Below are positions 61,367 to 64,000 of a stretch of DNA of 64,000 nt, piece after piece. The translations under genes were made by a program, and so were the position numbers. The DNA comes from Bacteroidales bacterium (GTDB lineage Bacteria > Bacteroidota > Bacteroidia > Bacteroidales > UBA3824), in assembly GCA_017544805.1 (NCBI GenBank), contig JAFYDK010000067.1, positions 1-64,000 of the forward strand. Reading direction: 5' to 3'. The notes below the pieces were generated by a model, which ran no database searches, had not been told where the DNA came from, and saw only the letters and a program-made list of their open reading frames with translations. How positions within the stretch are numbered: the stretch's first letter is position 1; every line of letters begins with the position of its first letter.

Positions 61367-62572
61367 CTATACTAACAGCGATTGCAAATAGCCTGCAACT
61401 CCGCCTAAAACTGCACCTACGGTAATCAGTTTCCATTCGTCCTCTTGAAAAGCGGGACGCAAAAAAGCTATAAACTTTTTTGGCGGAAGATTAGCCATTT
61501 TTTCTCCGATTGTGTTTTCAATGTCAAGAGCCTTTCGGATATAAGGGTAAACAACTTTTATATGGAGTGGTAATTCGTTTACAAGATGAAAGAGCAAAAC
61601 CGATTTGAATTCGCTGACCATGTTGTTGGTTATTAGAAATTTCAAAAGTGTGTGTTGCTTGTCCAAAACTTTATCGACGGCAGCCGAGAGGTGTTTGGCG
61701 ATAATTTCTTTTGTAATTTTGTTGTTTTGATTGCGAAAAATATAATCGAAAAGGTTTTCTGATGTTAAAACTTCTTCTGCGATAATTTTAGCATAACGGT
61801 AACTTTCTTCTTTTTGGTTTCTTAAAAAAAGTCCCCAAAATCTGAATGGTCCGATTTTTTTCGGTTCTGCGGGTTCAAAAATTAGTTTTATTGCTAAAAA
61901 GTTGGTAATGAATCCGATAAAAACACCGTAAATTACAAACATTAGCCAATGTGTGGTGTAAATTGTCGTGAAAATTTGTCCTAACCCGAACAGCAGTCCG
62001 AGCCAAAATCCTGAGTTTTCAATAAAACGGAATTGTCTGCCGCCTAAATCAAGAAAAATATGATTAATCATACTTTTGTCTTCTTTCATTGTGTTTACGG
62101 CAAGGAGTTTTAAATTCAAAATGGAATCAATGTTTTTTTTGACATCTTCCATAATGTTTTCCACGGCTTGCGGCATAACTGAGGCAATGAGATTTTCTAT
62201 TTTGTTTTTGAATCCACCCGAAATTATATCCCAAGTGCCAGAAATTTTGGTTTTTATGACTGCTGAGGTGATTTGTGCTGACATTAACGCAAATTCCTCG
62301 TGCGAAATTTTTTCAACTTTTTGGGCATCAAGTTTTGAAAAAACTTCTTTGGGCTTGAATAAATCTTTTGTTAATAAATCTACGGATTTTTCAGCCATTG
62401 CAGTTGCTTTGGAGGGTATAATTCCTTGCCATCCTAAAAATGGTTTAATTCCCACAAAATCAAGCGGATAAAAAGTCATTTTTATTGACAGCACATTAGT
62501 TAAATACCCTATCAAACCGCTTATCAAGGGAACCAAAAAACATATATAATGCTCTCCTATAAATTCAGCCAT
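61367..62572 (-). CDS. DUF445 membrane protein
   Basis: The 401-residue protein has an N-terminal membrane segment with Ile-Gly-Tyr-Leu-Thr-Asn (about 20-26) and a second pair at about 195-235 with Gly-Phe-Ile-Thr-Asn, a repeated motif of DUF445 proteins. A C-terminal hydrophobic stretch completes it. Family function is unknown. It begins 6 bases after the DUF1573 gene and belongs to the same operon. Confidence 0.85.
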   Translation of the reverse strand: MAEFIGEHYICFLVPLISGLIGYLTNVLSIKMTFYPLDFVGIKPFLGWQGIIPSKATAMAEKSVDLLTKDLFKPKEVFSKLDAQKVEKISHEEFALMSAQITSAVIKTKISGTWDIISGGFKNKIENLIASVMPQAVENIMEDVKKNIDSILNLKLLAVNTMKEDKSMINHIFLDLGGRQFRFIENSGFWLGLLFGLGQIFTTIYTTHWLMFVIYGVFIGFITNFLAIKLIFEPAEPKKIGPFRFWGLFLRNQKEESYRYAKIIAEEVLTSENLFDYIFRNQNNKITKEIIAKHLSAAVDKVLDKQHTLLKFLITNNMVSEFKSVLLFHLVNELPLHIKVVYPYIRKALDIENTIGEKMANLPPKKFIAFLRPAFQEDEWKLITVGAVLGGVAGYLQSLLV

Positions 62573-62578
62573 ATAGAT

Positions 62579-63646
62579 TTATTCTGTTTTTTTGACGTTG
62601 AGATTAAATTTCAAAACCATGTTAGGAGTTGAAATACTGTTAGTTATAACTGTTATGTAGCGACTTTGTTTGCCTGGGTGGTTATGAGTGTCAATCAAAA
62701 TTTTTATTTGACCTTCTTGATTTTCTTTAATCGGTTTTTCGTCTGTTTCGTAGGTCAAACAATCGCAGGCATTGCGTATCGCTCTGATTATCAGCGGAGA
62801 ATTGCCTGTATTTTGAAATTTAACGATATAAACCGCCGTATCGCCTTCCATGAAATCTCCGAGTGAAATTTCTTTGTCGCCTTTGAGCGTAAAGACTGAC
62901 GAATTTTGTTGAGTTTCTTTTGTTTGACTCTCCGTCACAAAGGCTTTAAACATAAGGTTATAAGCGTAAGTATTCACCAAAATCGGAACTTCAAAATTTA
63001 TGTAATCGAATTTTCCGTATTTTTGGGGATCGAAAATACATTTTATAATACCTTTTGAACCCGGTTTTAAAATTTCGGGTTCGGCAATGATTTTTATATA
63101 TTCTGGCGTATTAGCTTTGTCAGCCTCGACTTTGATATTGGCTTTTGTCGGATTGATTACCTCAACCGTTTGTTCTGTTGTTTGGTCAAAAGGTATACGG
63201 TTGAAATTCACTGTGTTGGTTTTTAATCTTAAATCAAACATCGTGAAAGGATATTCCGCCGAAACCGGCTCTTGTCTTGCTATAACATTGCCCGAAATAT
63301 ATAAAATAATATCGTCTTTTGAGGCGTTGGATTTTATTATAATGCTTTTTGAAAAACTTCCGACTCTGTCCCTTGGGTCAAAAGTTACGTCAATGTAGCC
63401 TTTTTTTTGAGGCGGGACGGGTTGTTTTGACCAATCCGGCGAGGTGCAGCCGCAAGAGGTTTTTACCGAATGAATTATAAGCGGACGGTTTCCCGTATTG
63501 GTATATTCAAAACGGTGTGATACGGCACCCGAAAGTTCGTTGATGCTGCCGAAATCGTATTCGTCAGAATCAAAATTCATTATCTGAGCAAAAGATTCTT
63601 GAAAAAATCCTGTCAGAAACAATAATATGCTGAAAAAATATTTCAT
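62579..63646 (-). CDS. Exported DUF1573-repeat protein
   Basis: The 355-residue protein has a signal peptide and immunoglobulin-like repeats. The first DUF1573 unit has Phe-Gly-Ser-Ile and Ser-Cys-Gly-Cys-Thr with Asn-Thr-Gly-Asn-Arg-Pro-Leu-Ile-Ile. The third unit repeats it with Asn-Thr-Gly-Asn-Ser-Pro-Leu-Ile-Ile and Ala-Cys-Asp-Cys. These proteins are common in Bacteroidota envelopes; their partner is unknown. Its ATG overlaps the stop of the upstream gene in an ATGA arrangement. Confidence 0.85.
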   Translation of the reverse strand: MKYFFSILLFLTGFFQESFAQIMNFDSDEYDFGSINELSGAVSHRFEYTNTGNRPLIIHSVKTSCGCTSPDWSKQPVPPQKKGYIDVTFDPRDRVGSFSKSIIIKSNASKDDIILYISGNVIARQEPVSAEYPFTMFDLRLKTNTVNFNRIPFDQTTEQTVEVINPTKANIKVEADKANTPEYIKIIAEPEILKPGSKGIIKCIFDPQKYGKFDYINFEVPILVNTYAYNLMFKAFVTESQTKETQQNSSVFTLKGDKEISLGDFMEGDTAVYIVKFQNTGNSPLIIRAIRNACDCLTYETDEKPIKENQEGQIKILIDTHNHPGKQSRYITVITNSISTPNMVLKFNLNVKKTE

Positions 63647-63999
63647 TGCTCGTTTTCCGTATTTTTTTCAAAATATTTTCCTAATTCGTAAATGTTCATG
63701 CCGAACGAAAAAGGTTGCAACAAGAGTTTTTGTTGCGGAATGTATTCAAAATCGGCATAACCGGTTTTGTCGTCTTGTTTTGATAAAAGAACCGAAACGC
63801 TGTCTTTTGAAACTGCGTAAATGTTTCCGTTAGAGTCAGTTGTGATGTAATTGCCTTTTCTGTCGGCTCTTATTCCGCGTATTTTTGACGGTAATGAGGC
63901 AAAAAATGTTGCGCCTTTTTTATCAAAAATATAAATTTTGTTTTGAACTCCTCCGGCTAAAACTGTTCCGTCCGAGCATAATGTCGAGGATTCATGGCA
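63643..63999 (-). CDS. C-terminal part of a beta-propeller-like protein (5' end outside window)
   Basis: The minus-strand frame is open to the window edge and ends with TGA at 63643-63645, giving 118 residues. It shows repeated units with Ile-Tyr-Ile-Phe-Asp-Lys-Lys-Gly and Ile-Arg-Ala-Asp-Arg-Lys-Gly-Asn-Tyr-Ile and Asp-Ser-Asn-Gly-Asn-Ile-Tyr-Ala-Val, like blades of a SMP-30/NHL-type beta-propeller. The fold call is from this repeat style. It is translationally coupled to the DUF1573 gene. Confidence 0.7.
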   Translation of the reverse strand, partial: CHESSTLCSDGTVLAGGVQNKIYIFDKKGATFFASLPSKIRGIRADRKGNYITTDSNGNIYAVSKDSVSVLLSKQDDKTGYADFEYIPQQKLLLQPFSFGMNIYELGKYFEKNTENEQ

Positions 64000-64000
64000 G

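Noticed and set aside
1..64000. tRNA or rRNA genes, insertion sequences and att sites
   Set aside because: I saw no cloverleaf with conserved arms, no rRNA core sequence, no transposase frame and no flanking target-site duplication around the island.

Overview
The window comes from a member of the Bacteroidota, most likely the Bacteroidales. The evidence is an AT-rich chromosome, the promoter signature TTTG-N18/20-TAnnTTTG in front of many genes, start codons without Shine-Dalgarno sites, a Bacteroidota-type division cluster (FtsI with a C-terminal PASTA domain, mraY with an inserted loop) and the ribosomal operon order. No rRNA or tRNA gene was recognised.

Region 1 (1-11.9 kb) is an accessory island. 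It opens with the tail of an unidentified gene. Next is a plus-strand operon of CRISPR type III ancillary genes: a WYL regulator, a Card1/Can2-like CARF nuclease, a Csx1/TM1812-like CARF-HEPN ribonuclease, a small unassigned protein and Cas6. No cas10 or other type III effector subunit is present in the window. Three P-loop ATPases of the DUF234/DUF4143 kind follow, each with its own upstream repeat family phased at about 33 bp. Around the third ATPase lie broken genes: the first ~41 codons of cas1, a cas2 gene missing its 3' part, a helicase 5' end, a toxin 3' end and a TPR-like 5' end. A complete YoeB-type toxin-antitoxin pair and a two-repeat, one-spacer CRISPR array close the island. I read this as a type III CRISPR-Cas locus that lost its adaptation genes while ATPases and toxin-antitoxin genes accumulated in it.

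Region 2 (11.9-15.5 kb) carries thyA coupled to a DUF151 nuclease gene on the minus strand, and rplU, rpmA and serS on the plus strand.

Region 3 (15.7-32.9 kb) is the division and cell-wall (dcw) cluster: mraZ, rsmH, ftsL-like, ftsI, murE, mraY, murD, ftsW, murG, an unrelated lipoprotein gene, murC, ftsQ, ftsA, ftsZ. Three MraZ-box repeats precede mraZ, and the last one overlaps the -33 promoter element. Together the genes make the UDP-MurNAc-pentapeptide and lipid II precursors and the divisome.

Region 4 (32.9-35.4 kb) has a SiaB-like kinase with a duplicated domain and a SiaC-like phosphoprotein, then a 0.93 kb intergenic region with five 43-bp tandem repeats and a long upstream region of rpsL.

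Region 5 (35.4-53.2 kb) is the str-S10-spc-alpha ribosomal supercluster: rpsL, rpsG, fusA, rpsJ through secY, infA, rpmJ, rpsM, rpsK, rpsD, rpoA, rplQ. Features of note are a structured element before rplC, an enlarged L23, an L36 with a partly lost zinc site, and no map gene after secY.

Region 6 (53.2-64 kb) holds an ACT/PFL gene pair, a small secreted protein, a 241-residue unknown, a secreted TPR-CHAT protease-like protein, a chemoreceptor, and a minus-strand operon of DUF445, DUF1573 and an incomplete beta-propeller-like gene that runs off the end.
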